Assembly (NCBI GenBank): GCA_947044405.1
Contig: CAMRHE010000324.1
Coordinates: forward strand, 1,612,001-1,676,000
From: Leptodactylus fallax
Lineage: Eukaryota; Chordata; Amphibia; Anura; Leptodactylidae
DNA: 64,000 bases
Direction: 5' to 3'
The position numbers and the translations under genes are program-made. Under the pieces are notes generated by a model. The model saw only the letters and a program-made list of their open reading frames with translations, was not told the DNA's origin and ran no database searches. Shown one piece after another: positions 25,511-35,734 of the stretch (positions are counted from its first letter, which is position 1; each line of letters starts with the position of its first letter).

Positions 25511-27575
25511 CACATGGTATAGTATTACTAGGGCGGTTTAAGACCCGTATGGTTTGTTCACATGCAGCAGATACTGCTGAAAGTTCAATATTGTAGGTTT
25601 TTTCTGCAGCCTGTGCATGGCTTTCTGCAAGCCACATACAGATGAATGAGACTGTCACAGAAATCTCTGCAACAGTTTTTTCATACGTAAATACTATATA
25701 TCTATATGGATGTCTGTCTAAGGTAAATACTTTCAAGGTATATGTCTTTCAGGATTACATGACAAAGATGTACGAATTACAAAGTTATTCATTGCCTAAA
25801 TAATATAATAATACATTTCAACCAGGCAATTTTTCTAATGTAAAGAGAAACTTTTTGCCAAACCATGGAACAGTCAGTATCAACAAATGAATTAAGGAAA
25901 TAATGTAATGTTATAATATATAATTATCACACTTTAATTATGTTTAATATTTTTTATCAATGGCATTATTAGTAATTCTAATCATAACAAATTAGTAAAC
26001 AATAAATCAATAAAAAATACTTTGAAATTTAAAAAAAAATTGGAAATCTGTGATACAAATGGTGTTATTAGACAGGTAAAACAGGACACATATGGATGCA
26101 AAATAAATCCTAGAGTAAGTAAATGCTAAGTAATACAGGAAAGTTAAGTCAAGGTATTTACAAGAACTGGATCCCATTCATTTATGCCATAATACAATAC
26201 ATGTCTCATACAATAATAGAGTTGTTAGAACCAACGCTAGGAACCAACATACACAAAAGAAATCTAAGGACTGGATTCCATCTAGAAATTCTAGAAGTTG
26301 TATGATACTGTAATGTAAAAGATTCTCTTACCAACAAAATTGTCAGGGAGAGTTGTATAGCAGGTCATGTTCTTTGGCTCCGCATAACATGTAATGTTCT
26401 GATGAACTGTAATGTTACCCATATCCAATGTAGGAATCGATGACAGGTAGGTCCAATTCAATCATACAAGGATTGAGAAGGAGACTGTGTTTCAGTGGCA
26501 GACTGAGTGAGTTAGTCTACATCCCTAGTGCACTTTGGTTGTGTCAAAGGAAACATGAATGTAGCACATTTCCTGCATTTATACTCATAGTGAACAAGCC
26601 ACTTCTTATCTCAGGACACCACACAGTTCCTGAGACATGGAACAATTTCCTTCTCGTCATTTCCCCATTTGCACTGAATTGACTCTAAACAATGCACAAT
26701 TCCATGGCATTCTCAAATATGCTGGGCTTACATTTACTGTACTTCTTTCACCAGTAAACAACAGGCTGCAATCTCTAGGGTCTTGAGACACGTGACAATA
26801 AGCTAGTGATTTTTCCCTGTTCATATGAAGTGGCCCTTAGTACTGTAATAATGTTTAGTAATATGCTATGAAGGAACTGCAGTCAGTGTGAAAGTTTACA
26901 ATAGAAGATCTATAGCATGCCATTCCAGAAATAACTAGTTTCCGCAGTTTACTGTATATTCCAATTTTCCCACAAAACTCTCCCTTATCACATAAAAAAC
27001 ACTCCTCCTTACAAATTATAACTTTCCCTTATCTCATATAAGGTATTCAACTAATTGTTAACTAAGCATTGCAACTAAGTACCAACATTTTTATATTATT
27101 AATATTTTATATAAAAGTATATTTTTATTTTGTTTCCATTTTTAATGATTTACAAACAGTAAAATAATCGACTATTAATTACTAAATGATGTATATTCTA
27201 AAATAACAATAGTTGGAGCTAATTCAAATGTGCATTATGCACCAAAACAAACTAAAAAATGGGTGTGGGTCTCACAAAACCATTTTTATACATAGCAAAA
27301 TAAAATCCATGTAGATTTTCCAAAGCACAGCATGCCTATCTCATGCAGATTTGCCATGGATTTTCACTGTAGCCTTTACCCTTTGCAATGTATTAAAAAA
27401 GGGGTGAAATCCGAGGCCAATCCACAGCAAGATGTGTTATATGTGACTGTGGATTTGTATATGAGTCGCTTTAAAGTCGCTTTAAAGTACTGGTTAAAAT
27501 ATATCTGCAATATTTCACTGGAACAGCTTGGATTAGAGTTATTTCTGATTTTGTCTATTGAAGACCTTTAGAAAC
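25509..27575. other. Non-coding AT-rich region, no gene recognised
   Basis: About 2 kb without recognisable genes or repeat termini. Confidence 0.5.
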
Positions 27576-27746
27576 CAGAGGCATAACTGAAAGCTCCTGT
27601 GCCCCAATGTAAAATATGTAACGGGGCCCCTGCCCAGCTTGTGCCATTTAGAATCATGGCATATTTTATGTGGCAGAGAGAGCTTTGGGGCCGCCTCAGT
27701 TTCCAAAGTCAAATAGATGAAGACATATGGTCAGTTGTCACATATA
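27576..27746. mobile_element. Left part of a hAT-type MITE (possible)
   Basis: Begins cagaggcataactgaaagc and includes 'ctcctgtgccccaatgtaa' and 'ggggcccctgccc', resembling the hAT-type ends at 21802 and 22073. No right end is seen before the TA tract, so it is truncated or the tract has grown into it. Confidence 0.45.

Positions 27747-27798
<52 letters not shown>
27747..27798. repeat. (TA)n microsatellite used as insertion target
   Basis: About 25 TA units directly abutting the solo LTR. Remnants of the same tract (atata at 28290-28294 and tatata at 29944-29949) separate the LTR from two Tc1 elements, so three insertions entered one TA tract. Confidence 0.9.
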
Positions 27799-27801
<3 letters not shown>

Positions 27802-28289
27802 GAGAAGGTGACAGGCAGAGTGCTGGAGTCCCGGTATATCATCCCCAGATTTCTCACATATGTATGGTCCAGGGCGGTCTTGAGTAGGCCTCAGCCCCAG
27901 GTGTAGATCCTAAGACTCGTTACTGGGCCATAAAAGGCCTCAGAGTCTGCACTTCAGGGCAGATCCTGAGAGTGAGAGGAGGTGTCTGGGTCTGTCCTGC
28001 TACACTAAGTCTGGTGAGACTATTTCGTGCTATTTTGTTTGTTCGTGTGGCTGGCAGTAAGCCACACGTATAGCTAGTTTTGTATTGTTTAGTTTAGAGC
28101 TCGGACGAGCAGGAGTTTTGTTTGCCTGAAGTTAAGGCTTTATTTTATTTTGCTCCTTTTGTACCTGAAGTGAAGGTTTATTTATTTTGCTGGTTTTTTT
28201 TAAATAAACCTGTTTTGCTACAGTTTTGTGTCCCTGTCTATGACTGGTTGGGTCCGCACCACGGCTGCTACCGAGCTACCTTCCCCACA
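27799..28289 (+). mobile_element. Solo LTR, gypsy-type family G-B
   Basis: 491 bp from TGTGAGAAGGTGACAGGC to CCTTCCCCACA. A CATAAAAGG element near 27930 could be a TATA-type promoter box, and AATAAA (28203-28208, 'aataaacctg') a polyadenylation signal, in the order expected for U3-R-U5. Flanks are atat on both sides, but because they lie in a TA tract the 4-bp duplication is not strong evidence. No internal region adjoins. Confidence 0.72.
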
Positions 28290-28294
28290 ATATA

Positions 28295-29943
28295 CAGTCA
28301 TATGAAAAAGTTTGGGCACCCCTATTAATCTTAATCATTTTTAGTTCTAAATATTTGGGTGTTTGCAACAGCCATTTCACTTTGATATATCTAATAACTG
28401 ATGGACACAGTAATATTTCAGGATTGAAATGAGGTTTATTGTACTAACAGAAAATGTGCAATATGCATTAAACCAAAATTTGACCGGTGCAAAAGTATGG
28501 GCACCTCAACAGAAAAGTGACATTAATATTTAGTAGATCCTCCTTTTGCAAAAATAACAGCCTCTAGTCGCTTCCTGTAGCTTTTAATCAGTTCCTGGAT
28601 CCTGGATGAAGGTATTTTTGACCATTCCACTTTACAAAACAATTCCAGTTCAGTTAAGTTTGATGGTCGCCGAGCATGGACAGCCCGCTTCAAATTATCC
28701 CACAGATGTTCAATGATATTCAGGTCTGGGGACTGGGATGGCCATTCCAGAACATTGTAATTGTTCCTCTGCATGAATGCCTGAGTAGATTTGGAGCTGT
28801 GTTTTGGATCATTGTCTTGCTGAAATATCCATCCCCAGCATAACTTCAAATTCGTCACTGATTCTTGTACATTATTCTCAAGAATCTGCTGATACTGAGT
28901 TGAATCCATGCGACCCTCAACTTTAACAAGATTCCCGGTGTCGGCATTGGCCACACAGCCCCAAAGCATGATGGAACCTCCACCAAATTTTACAGTGGGT
29001 AGCAAGTGTTTTTCTTGGAATGCTGTGTTTTTTTGACGCCATGCATAACGCCTTTTTGTATGACCAAACAACTCAATCTTTGTTTCATCAGTCCACAGGA
29101 CCTTCTTCCAAAATGAAGCTGGCTTGTCCAAATGTGCTTTTGCATACCTCAGGCGACTCTGTTTGTGGCGTGCTTTCAGAAACGGCTTCTTTCGCATCAC
29201 TCTCCCATACAGCTTCTCCTTGTGCAAAGTGTGCTGTATTGTTGACCGATGCACAGTGACACCATCTGCAGCAAGATGATGCTGCAGCTCTTTGAAGGTG
29301 GTCTGTGGATTGTCCTTGACTGTTCTCACCATTCTTCTTCTCTGCCTTTCTGAGATTTTTCTTGGTCTGCCACTTCTGGGCTTAACAAGAACTGTCCCTG
29401 TGGTCTTCCATTTCCTTACTATGTTCCTCACAATGGAAACTGACAGGTTAAATCTCTGAGACAACTTTTTGTATCCTTCCCCTGAACAACTATGTTGAAC
29501 AATCTTTGTTTTCAGATCATTTGAGAGTTGTTTTGAGGAGCCCATGATGCCACTCTTCAGAGGAGATTCAAATAGGAGAACAACTTGCAATTGGCCACCT
29601 TAAATACCTTTTCTCATGATTGGATACACCTGTCTATGAAGTTCAAAGCTCAGTGAGGTTACAAAACCAATTTTGTGCTTCAGTAAGTCAGTAAAAAGTA
29701 GTTAGGAGTATTCAAATCAACAAAATGATAAGGGTACCCAAATTTTTGCACCGGTCAAATTTTAGTTTAATGCATATTGCACATTTTCTGTTAGCACAAT
29801 AAACCTCATTTCAAGCCTGAAATATTACTGTGTCCATCAGTTATTAGATATATCAAATTGAAATGGCTGTTGCAAACACCCAAATATTTAGAACTAAAAA
29901 TGATTAAGATTAATAGGGGTGCCCAAACTTTTTCATATGACTG
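28295..29943 (-). mobile_element. Tc1-like DNA transposon, family T6, copy 1 (structurally complete)
   Basis: 1649 bp between TA at 28293-28294 and 29944-29945. The ends cagtcatatgaaaaagtt are inverted and almost identical over about 200 bp, with inner repeats carrying ttgaccggtgcaaaagtat near 28481 and, inverted, near 29745 (IR/DR layout). The transposase on the minus strand is open. A second copy with two frameshifts is at 53813-55460. This is the best candidate for a recently active element in the window. Confidence 0.94.
28523..29545 (-). CDS. Tc1-family DDE transposase, intact frame (T6)
   Basis: 340 aa, exactly the usual Sleeping Beauty-type length. The ATG at 29543-29545 (MGSSKQLSNDLKTKIV) is chosen over an upstream in-frame TTG because Tc1 transposases start at this motif. 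Residues 1-57 hold the first paired-like helix-turn-helix, GRPRK at 59-63 is the AT-hook-like/nuclear-import motif, and 65-115 the second helix-turn-helix. D153 (LWTDETKIELFG), D244 ([12 protein letters not shown]) and E279 (SPDLNIIEHLW) form a DD34E triad; GGGSIMLWGC is the glycine-rich box. One deviation: NIIEHLW where most relatives have NPIEHLW. The enzyme would act in the nucleus on the T6 ends here and at 53813-55460. Confidence 0.93.
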   Translation of the reverse strand: MGSSKQLSNDLKTKIVQHSCSGEGYKKLSQRFNLSVSIVRNIVRKWKTTGTVLVKPRSGRPRKISERQRRRMVRTVKDNPQTTFKELQHHLAADGVTVHRSTIQHTLHKEKLYGRVMRKKPFLKARHKQSRLRYAKAHLDKPASFWKKVLWTDETKIELFGHTKRRYAWRQKNTAFQEKHLLPTVKFGGGSIMLWGCVANADTGNLVKVEGRMDSTQYQQILENNVQESVTNLKLCWGWIFQQDNDPKHSSKSTQAFMQRNNYNVLEWPSQSPDLNIIEHLWDNLKRAVHARRPSNLTELELFCKVEWSKIPSSRIQELIKSYRKRLEAVIFAKGGSTKY

Positions 29944-29949
29944 TATATA

Positions 29950-31516
29950 CAGTCATGGCCAAAAGTTTTGAGAATGACACAAATATTATATTTTCACATG
30001 ATCTGCTGCCCTCTGGTATTTATGTGTGTTTGTCAGATGTTTTTATCACATACAGAAATATAATTGCATTCATATTATGAGTAACAGAAGCTTATATTGA
30101 CAGTTAGAATGAGTTAATGCAGCAAGTCAATATTTGCAGTGTTGACCCTTCTTCTTCAGGACCTCTGCAATTCTCCCTGGCATGCTCTCAATCAACTTCT
30201 GGACCAAATCCTGACTGATAGCAGTCCATTCTTGCAGAATCAATGCTTTAATTTTGTCTGAATTTGTTGGTTTTTGTTTGTCCACCCGTCTCTTGATGAT
30301 TGACCACAAGTTCTCAATGGGATTAAGATCTGGGGAGTTTCCAGGCCATGGACCCAAAATCTCTATGTTTTGTTCCCTGAGCCATTTAGTTATCACCTTT
30401 GCTTTATGGCAAGATGCTCCATCATGCTAGAAAAGGCATTGTTGAGTGCCAAACTGCTCTTGGACGGTTGGGAGAAGTTGCTCTTGGAGGACATTCTGGT
30501 AGTATTCTTTATTCATGGCTGTGTTTTTAGGCAAGACTGTGAGAGAGCCGATTCCCTTGGTTGAGAAGCAACCCCACACATGAATGGTTTCAGGATGCTT
30601 TACAGTTGGTATGAGACAAGACTGGTGGTAGCGCTCACCTCTTCTTCTCCGAATAAGCTGTTTTCCAGATGTTCCAAACAATCGAAAAGGGGATTCATCA
30701 GAGAAAATGACTTTCCCCCAGTCCTCAGCAGTCCACTCCCTGTACCTTTTGCAGAATATCAGTCTGTCCCTGATGTTTTTTCTGGAGAGAAGTGGCTTCT
30801 TTGCTGCCCTCCTTGAGACCAGGCCTTGCTCCAAGAGTCTCCGCCTCACAGTGCGTGCAGATGCACTCACACCTGCCTGCTGCCATTCCTCAGCAAGCTC
30901 TGCACTGCTGGTAGCCCGATCCCGCAGCTGAAACACTTTTAAGAGACGGTCCTGCCGCTTGCTGGTCTTTCTTGGGCGCCCTGGAGCCTTTTTGGCACCA
31001 ATGGAACCTCTCTCCTTGAAGTTCTTGATGATGCGGTAGATTGTTGACTGAGGTGCAATCTTTCTAGCTGCAATACTCTTCCCAGTTAGGCCATTTTTGT
31101 GCAGTGCAATGATGACTGCACGTGTTTCTTTAGAGATAACCATGGTTAACAGAAGAGAAACAATGATGGCAAGCACCAGCCTCCTTTTAAGGTGTCCAGT
31201 GGTGTCATTCTTACTTAATCATGACAGATTGATCTCCAGCCCTGTCCTCATCAACACCCACACCTGTGTTAATGGAGCAATCACTGAAACGATGTTAGGT
31301 GGTCCTTTTAAGGCAGGGCTGCAATGATGTTGCAATGTGTTTTGGGGGATAAAGTTCATTTTCTAGGCAAATATTGACTTTGCAAGTAATTGCTGTTAAG
31401 CTGATCACTCTTTATAACATTCTGGAGTATATGCAAATTGCCATTAGAAAAACTGAAGCAGTAGACTTTGTAAAAATTAATATTTGTATCATTCTCAAAA
31501 CTTTTGGCCATGACTG
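29950..31516 (-). mobile_element. Tc1-like transposon, family T7, array copy A
   Basis: 1567 bp, ends cagtcatggccaaaagtttt in inverted orientation over about 45 bp. It is flanked by TA at 29948-29949 and 31517-31518 and lies only six bases (tatata) after the T6 element. The left 700 bp differs from copies B-D at about 13 positions, the right 870 bp at about 4. Confidence 0.93.
30127..31143 (-). pseudogene. Tc1-family transposase with one nonsense codon (T7 copy A)
   Basis: ATG at 31141-31143 (MVISKETRAVIIALHKNG). The frame is open up to LFGTSG...QCLF and then meets a TAG (30427-30429) where copies B-D have CAG (Gln 239), two residues before the second catalytic Asp (Q*HDGASC). A further change, P to S, follows in the same motif. 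The last 89 codons from MITKWLREQN, with the Glu motif [11 protein letters not shown], remain open. The product would lack half its catalytic triad. N-terminal helix-turn-helix and GRPRK are intact, so a truncated DNA-binding protein could in theory be made. Confidence 0.93.
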
Positions 31517-31518
31517 TA

Positions 31519-31558
<40 letters not shown>

Positions 31559-31866
31559 TTTCAGTCTGCTACTTATTTAGTGGTAATACAGGAGTGTTTT
31601 CTATTATCCTTACCTTAGATCTGTGGAGGTGATATTTCCTTATACGCCATTGGTAAGACCTACTGTGTTTTTAATTTATTATAAATTTAGTATGTCAATA
31701 AAATATGATCTTTTACTTTTTAAATTTATATTTGGGTTGAGCGTCTCTTTAATATGTATGCACGTTTTTTCTGCTTTTGTTTGTTGTTACATTGCTATAA
31801 CATACATGAGATGACTCCTGCATATATACTATATTATGTAGTGTCCACTCATCCTTTTTGCATATA
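31517..31866. repeat. Array spacer 1 (between T7 copies A and B)
   Basis: TA tract (31517-31541), T-run to 31561, then about 300 bp of unique-looking AT-rich text ending 'ttttgcata' before copy B. Identical in sequence to the spacers at 33434-33801 and 35369-35734 except for the simple tract. It was probably the right flank of an ancestral T7 insertion. The short frame at 31623-31814 recurs with it and is not a gene. Confidence 0.9.
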
Positions 31867-33433
31867 CAGTCATGGCCAAAAGTTTTGAGAATGACACAAA
31901 TATTATATTTTCACATGATCTGCTGCCCTCTGGTTTTTATGTGTGTTTGTCAGATGTTTTTATCACATACAGAAATAGAATTGCATTTATATTATGAGTA
32001 ACAGAAGCTTATATTGACAGTTAGAATGAGTTAATGCAGCAAGTCAATATTTGCAGTGTTGACCCTTCTTCTTCAGGACCTCTGCAATTCTCCCTGGCAT
32101 GCTCTCAATCAACTTCTGGACCAAATCCTGACTGATAGCAGTCCATTCTTGCAGAATCAATGCTTTAATTTTGTCTGAATTTGTTGGTTTTTGTTTGTCC
32201 ACCCGTCTCTTGATGATTGACCACAAGTTCTCAATGGGATTAAGATCTGGAGAGTTTCCAGGCCATGGACCCAAAATCTCTATGTTTTGTTCCCTGAGCC
32301 ATTTAGTTATCACCTTTGCTTTATGGCAAGGTGCTCCATCGTGCTGGAAAAGGCATTGTTGAGCGCCAAACTGCTCTTGGACGGTTGGGAGAAGTTGCTC
32401 TTGGAGGACATTCTGGTACCATTCTTTATTCATGGCTGTGTTTTTAGGCAAGACTGTGAGAGAGACGATTCCCTTGGCTGAGAAGCAACCCCACACATGA
32501 ATGGTTTCAGGATGCTTTACAGTTGGCATGAGACAAGACTGGTGGTAGCGCTCACCTCTTCTTCTCCGAATAAGCTGTTTTCCAGATGTTCCAAACAATC
32601 GAAAAGGGGATTCATCAGAGAAAATGACTTTCCCCCAGTCCTCAGCAGTCCACTCCCTGTACCTTTTGCAGAATATCAGTCTGTCCCTGATGTTTTTTCT
32701 GGAGAGAAGTGGCTTCTTTGCTGCCCTCCTTGAGACCAGGCTTTGCTCCAAGAGTCTCCGCCTCACAGTGCGTGCAGATGCACTCACACCTGCCTGCTGC
32801 CATTCCTCAGCAAGCTCTGCACTGCTGGTAGCCCGATCCCGCAGCTGAAACACTTTTAAGAGACGGTCCTGCCGCTTGCTGGTCTTTCTTGGGCGCCCTG
32901 GAGCCTTTTTGGCACCAATGGAACCTCTCTCCTTGAAGTTCTTGATGATGCGATAGATTGTTGACTGAGGTGCAATCTTTCTAGCTGCAATACTCTTCCC
33001 AATAAGGCCATTTTTGTGCAGTGCAATGATGACTGCACGTGTTTCTTTAGAGATAACCATGGTTAACAGAAGAGAAACAATGATGGCAAGCACCAGCCTC
33101 CTTTTAAGGTGTCCAGTGGTGTCATTCTTACTTAATCATGACAGATTGATCTCCAGCCCTGTCCTCATCAACACCCACACCTGTGTTAATGGAGCAATCA
33201 CTGAAACGATGTTAGGTGGTCCTTTTAAGGCAGGGCTGCAATGATGTTGCAATGTGTTTTGGGGGATAAAGTTCATTTTCTAGGCAAATATTGACTTTGC
33301 AAGTAATTGCTGTTAAGCTGATCACTCTTTATAACATTCTGGAGTATATGCAAATTGCCATTAGAAAAACTGAAGCAGTAGACTTTGTAAAAATTAATAT
33401 TTGTATCATTCTCAAAACTTTTGGCCATGACTG
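31867..33433 (-). mobile_element. Tc1-like transposon, family T7, array copy B
   Basis: 1567 bp with both inverted ends. The right end runs into ctgctata rather than ctgtata, a small change at the junction with the TA tract. The left half is like copy D and the right half like copy A. Nearly identical to copy C. Confidence 0.93.
32044..33060 (-). CDS. Tc1-family transposase, intact, DD35E spacing (T7 copy B)
   Basis: 338 aa. The ATG at 33058-33060 is preferred over an upstream GTG. Residues 1-50 hold the first helix-turn-helix (SIAARKIAPQSTIYRIIKNF), GRPRK is at 55-59, and a second helix-turn-helix (AELAEEWQQAGVSASARTVRRRL) follows at 81-103. D149 (IFSDESPFRLFG), D241 (FQHDGAPCHKAK) and E277 ([11 protein letters not shown]) form the triad, with 35 residues between the last two: the motif reads LGPWPGNSPDL, one residue longer than the [10 protein letters not shown] of DD34E relatives. 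DD35E families of Tc1/mariner have been described, so this may belong there. Open throughout and identical in amino acids to copy C. Confidence 0.93.
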   Translation of the reverse strand: MVISKETRAVIIALHKNGLIGKSIAARKIAPQSTIYRIIKNFKERGSIGAKKAPGRPRKTSKRQDRLLKVFQLRDRATSSAELAEEWQQAGVSASARTVRRRLLEQSLVSRRAAKKPLLSRKNIRDRLIFCKRYREWTAEDWGKVIFSDESPFRLFGTSGKQLIRRRRGERYHQSCLMPTVKHPETIHVWGCFSAKGIVSLTVLPKNTAMNKEWYQNVLQEQLLPTVQEQFGAQQCLFQHDGAPCHKAKVITKWLREQNIEILGPWPGNSPDLNPIENLWSIIKRRVDKQKPTNSDKIKALILQEWTAISQDLVQKLIESMPGRIAEVLKKKGQHCKY

Positions 33434-33493
<60 letters not shown>

Positions 33494-33801
33494 TTTCAGT
33501 CTGCTACTTATTTAGTGGTAATACAGGAGTGTTTTCTATTATCCTTACCTTAGATCTGTGGAGGTGATATTTCCTTATACGCCATTGGTAAGACCTACTG
33601 TGTTTTTAATTTATTATAAATTTAGTATGTCAATAAAATATGATCTTTTACTTTTTAAATTTATATTTGGGTTGAGCGTCTCTTTAATATGTATGCACGT
33701 TTTTTCTGCTTTTGTTTGTTGTTACATTGCTATAACATACATGAGATGACTCCTGCATATATACTATATTATGTAGTGTCCACTCATCCTTTTTGCATAT
33801 A
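33434..33801. repeat. Array spacer 2 (between T7 copies B and C)
   Basis: Same as spacer 1 with a longer TA tract (about 33435-33484) and a shorter T-run. Confidence 0.9.
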
Positions 33802-35368
33802 CAGTCATGGCCAAAAGTTTTGAGAATGACACAAATATTATATTTTCACATGATCTGCTGCCCTCTGGTTTTTATGTGTGTTTGTCAGATGTTTTTATCA
33901 CATACAGAAATAGAATTGCATTTATATTATGAGTAACAGAAGCTTATATTGACAGTTAGAATGAGTTAATGCAGCAAGTCAATATTTGCAGTGTTGACCC
34001 TTCTTCTTCAGGACCTCTGCAATTCTCCCTGGCATGCTCTCAATCAACTTCTGGACCAAATCCTGACTGATAGCAGTCCATTCTTGCAGAATCAATGCTT
34101 TAATTTTGTCTGAATTTGTTGGTTTTTGTTTGTCCACCCGTCTCTTGATGATTGACCACAAGTTCTCAATGGGATTAAGATCTGGAGAGTTTCCAGGCCA
34201 TGGACCCAAAATCTCTATGTTTTGTTCCCTGAGCCATTTAGTTATCACCTTTGCTTTATGGCAAGGTGCTCCATCGTGCTGGAAAAGGCATTGTTGAGCG
34301 CCAAACTGCTCTTGGACGGTTGGGAGAAGTTGCTCTTGGAGGACATTCTGGTACCATTCTTTATTCATGGCTGTGTTTTTAGGCAAGACTGTGAGAGAGA
34401 CGATTCCCTTGGCTGAGAAGCAACCCCACACATGAATGGTTTCAGGATGCTTTACAGTTGGCATGAGACAAGACTGGTGGTAGCGCTCACCTCTTCTTCT
34501 CCGAATAAGCTGTTTTCCAGATGTTCCAAACAATCGAAAAGGGGATTCATCAGAGAAAATGACTTTCCCCCAGTCCTCAGCAGTCCACTCCCTGTACCTT
34601 TTGCAGAATATCAGTCTGTCCCTGATGTTTTTTCTGGAGAGAAGTGGCTTCTTTGCTGCCCTCCTTGAGACCAGGCTTTGCTCCAAGAGTCTCCGCCTCA
34701 CAGTGCGTGCAGATGCACTCACACCTGCCTGCTGCCATTCCTCAGCAAGCTCTGCACTGCTGGTAGCCCGATCCCGCAGCTGAAACACTTTTAAGAGACG
34801 GTCCTGCCGCTTGCTGGTCTTTCTTGGGCGCCCTGGAGCCTTTTTGGCACCAATGGAACCTCTCTCCTTGAAGTTCTTGATGATGCGATAGATTGTTGAC
34901 TGAGGTGCAATCTTTCTAGCTGCAATACTCTTCCCAATAAGGCCATTTTTGTGCAGTGCAATGATGACTGCACGTGTTTCTTTAGAGATAACCATGGTTA
35001 ACAGAAGAGAAACAATGATGGCAAGCACCAGCCTCCTTTTAAGGTGTCCAGTGGTGTCATTCTTACTTAATCATGACAGATTGATCTCCAGCCCTGTCCT
35101 CATCAACACCCACACCTGTGTTAATGGAGCAATCACTGAAACGATGTTAGGTGGTCCTTTTAAGGCAGGGCTGCAATGATGTTGCAATGTGTTTTGGGGG
35201 ATAAAGTTCATTTTCTAGGCAAATATTGACTTTGCAAGTAATTGCTGTTAAGCTGATCACTCTTTATAACATTCTGGAGTATATGCAAATTGCCATTAGA
35301 AAAACTGAAGCAGTAGACTTTGTAAAAATTAATATTTGTATCATTCTCAAAACTTTTGGCCATGACTG
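33802..35368 (-). mobile_element. Tc1-like transposon, family T7, array copy C
   Basis: 1567 bp, both ends present, followed by TA. By eye it matches copy B throughout, so the B to C duplication is the most recent event in the array. Confidence 0.93.
33979..34995 (-). CDS. Tc1-family transposase, intact, DD35E spacing (T7 copy C)
   Basis: 338 aa, same sequence as copy B: helix-turn-helix at 1-50, GRPRK 55-59, D149, D241, E277. ATG at 34993-34995. Two residues separate B and C from the flanking copies: I20 (T in copy A) and S107 (G in copies A and D), which mark a shared history of B and C after they split from A and D. If transcribed, either copy could act on all four pairs of ends in the array. 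Confidence 0.93.
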   Translation of the reverse strand: MVISKETRAVIIALHKNGLIGKSIAARKIAPQSTIYRIIKNFKERGSIGAKKAPGRPRKTSKRQDRLLKVFQLRDRATSSAELAEEWQQAGVSASARTVRRRLLEQSLVSRRAAKKPLLSRKNIRDRLIFCKRYREWTAEDWGKVIFSDESPFRLFGTSGKQLIRRRRGERYHQSCLMPTVKHPETIHVWGCFSAKGIVSLTVLPKNTAMNKEWYQNVLQEQLLPTVQEQFGAQQCLFQHDGAPCHKAKVITKWLREQNIEILGPWPGNSPDLNPIENLWSIIKRRVDKQKPTNSDKIKALILQEWTAISQDLVQKLIESMPGRIAEVLKKKGQHCKY

Positions 35369-35429
<61 letters not shown>

Positions 35430-35734
35430 CAGTCTGCTACTTATTTAGTGGTAATACAGGAGTGTTTTCTATTATCCTTACCTTAGATCTGTGGAGGTGA
35501 TATTTCCTTATACGCCATTGGTAAGACCTACTGTGTTTTTAATTTATTATAAATTTAGTATGTCAATAAAATATGATCTTTTACTTTTTAAATTTATATT
35601 TGGGTTGAGCGTCTCTTTAATATGTATGCACGTTTTTTCTGCTTTTGTTTGTTGTTACATTGCTATAACATACATGAGATGACTCCTGCATATATACTAT
35701 ATTATGTAGTGTCCACTCATCCTTTTTGCATATA
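35369..35734. repeat. Array spacer 3 (between T7 copies C and D)
   Basis: Same spacer text, TA tract with one TG change (tatatgtata), T-run of 18. Confidence 0.9.

Noticed and set aside
31623..31814. 63-codon frame repeated three times (also 33558 and 35491)
   Set aside because: Repeated because the spacer is duplicated; hydrophobic through T-rich sequence, no motif, no start context.
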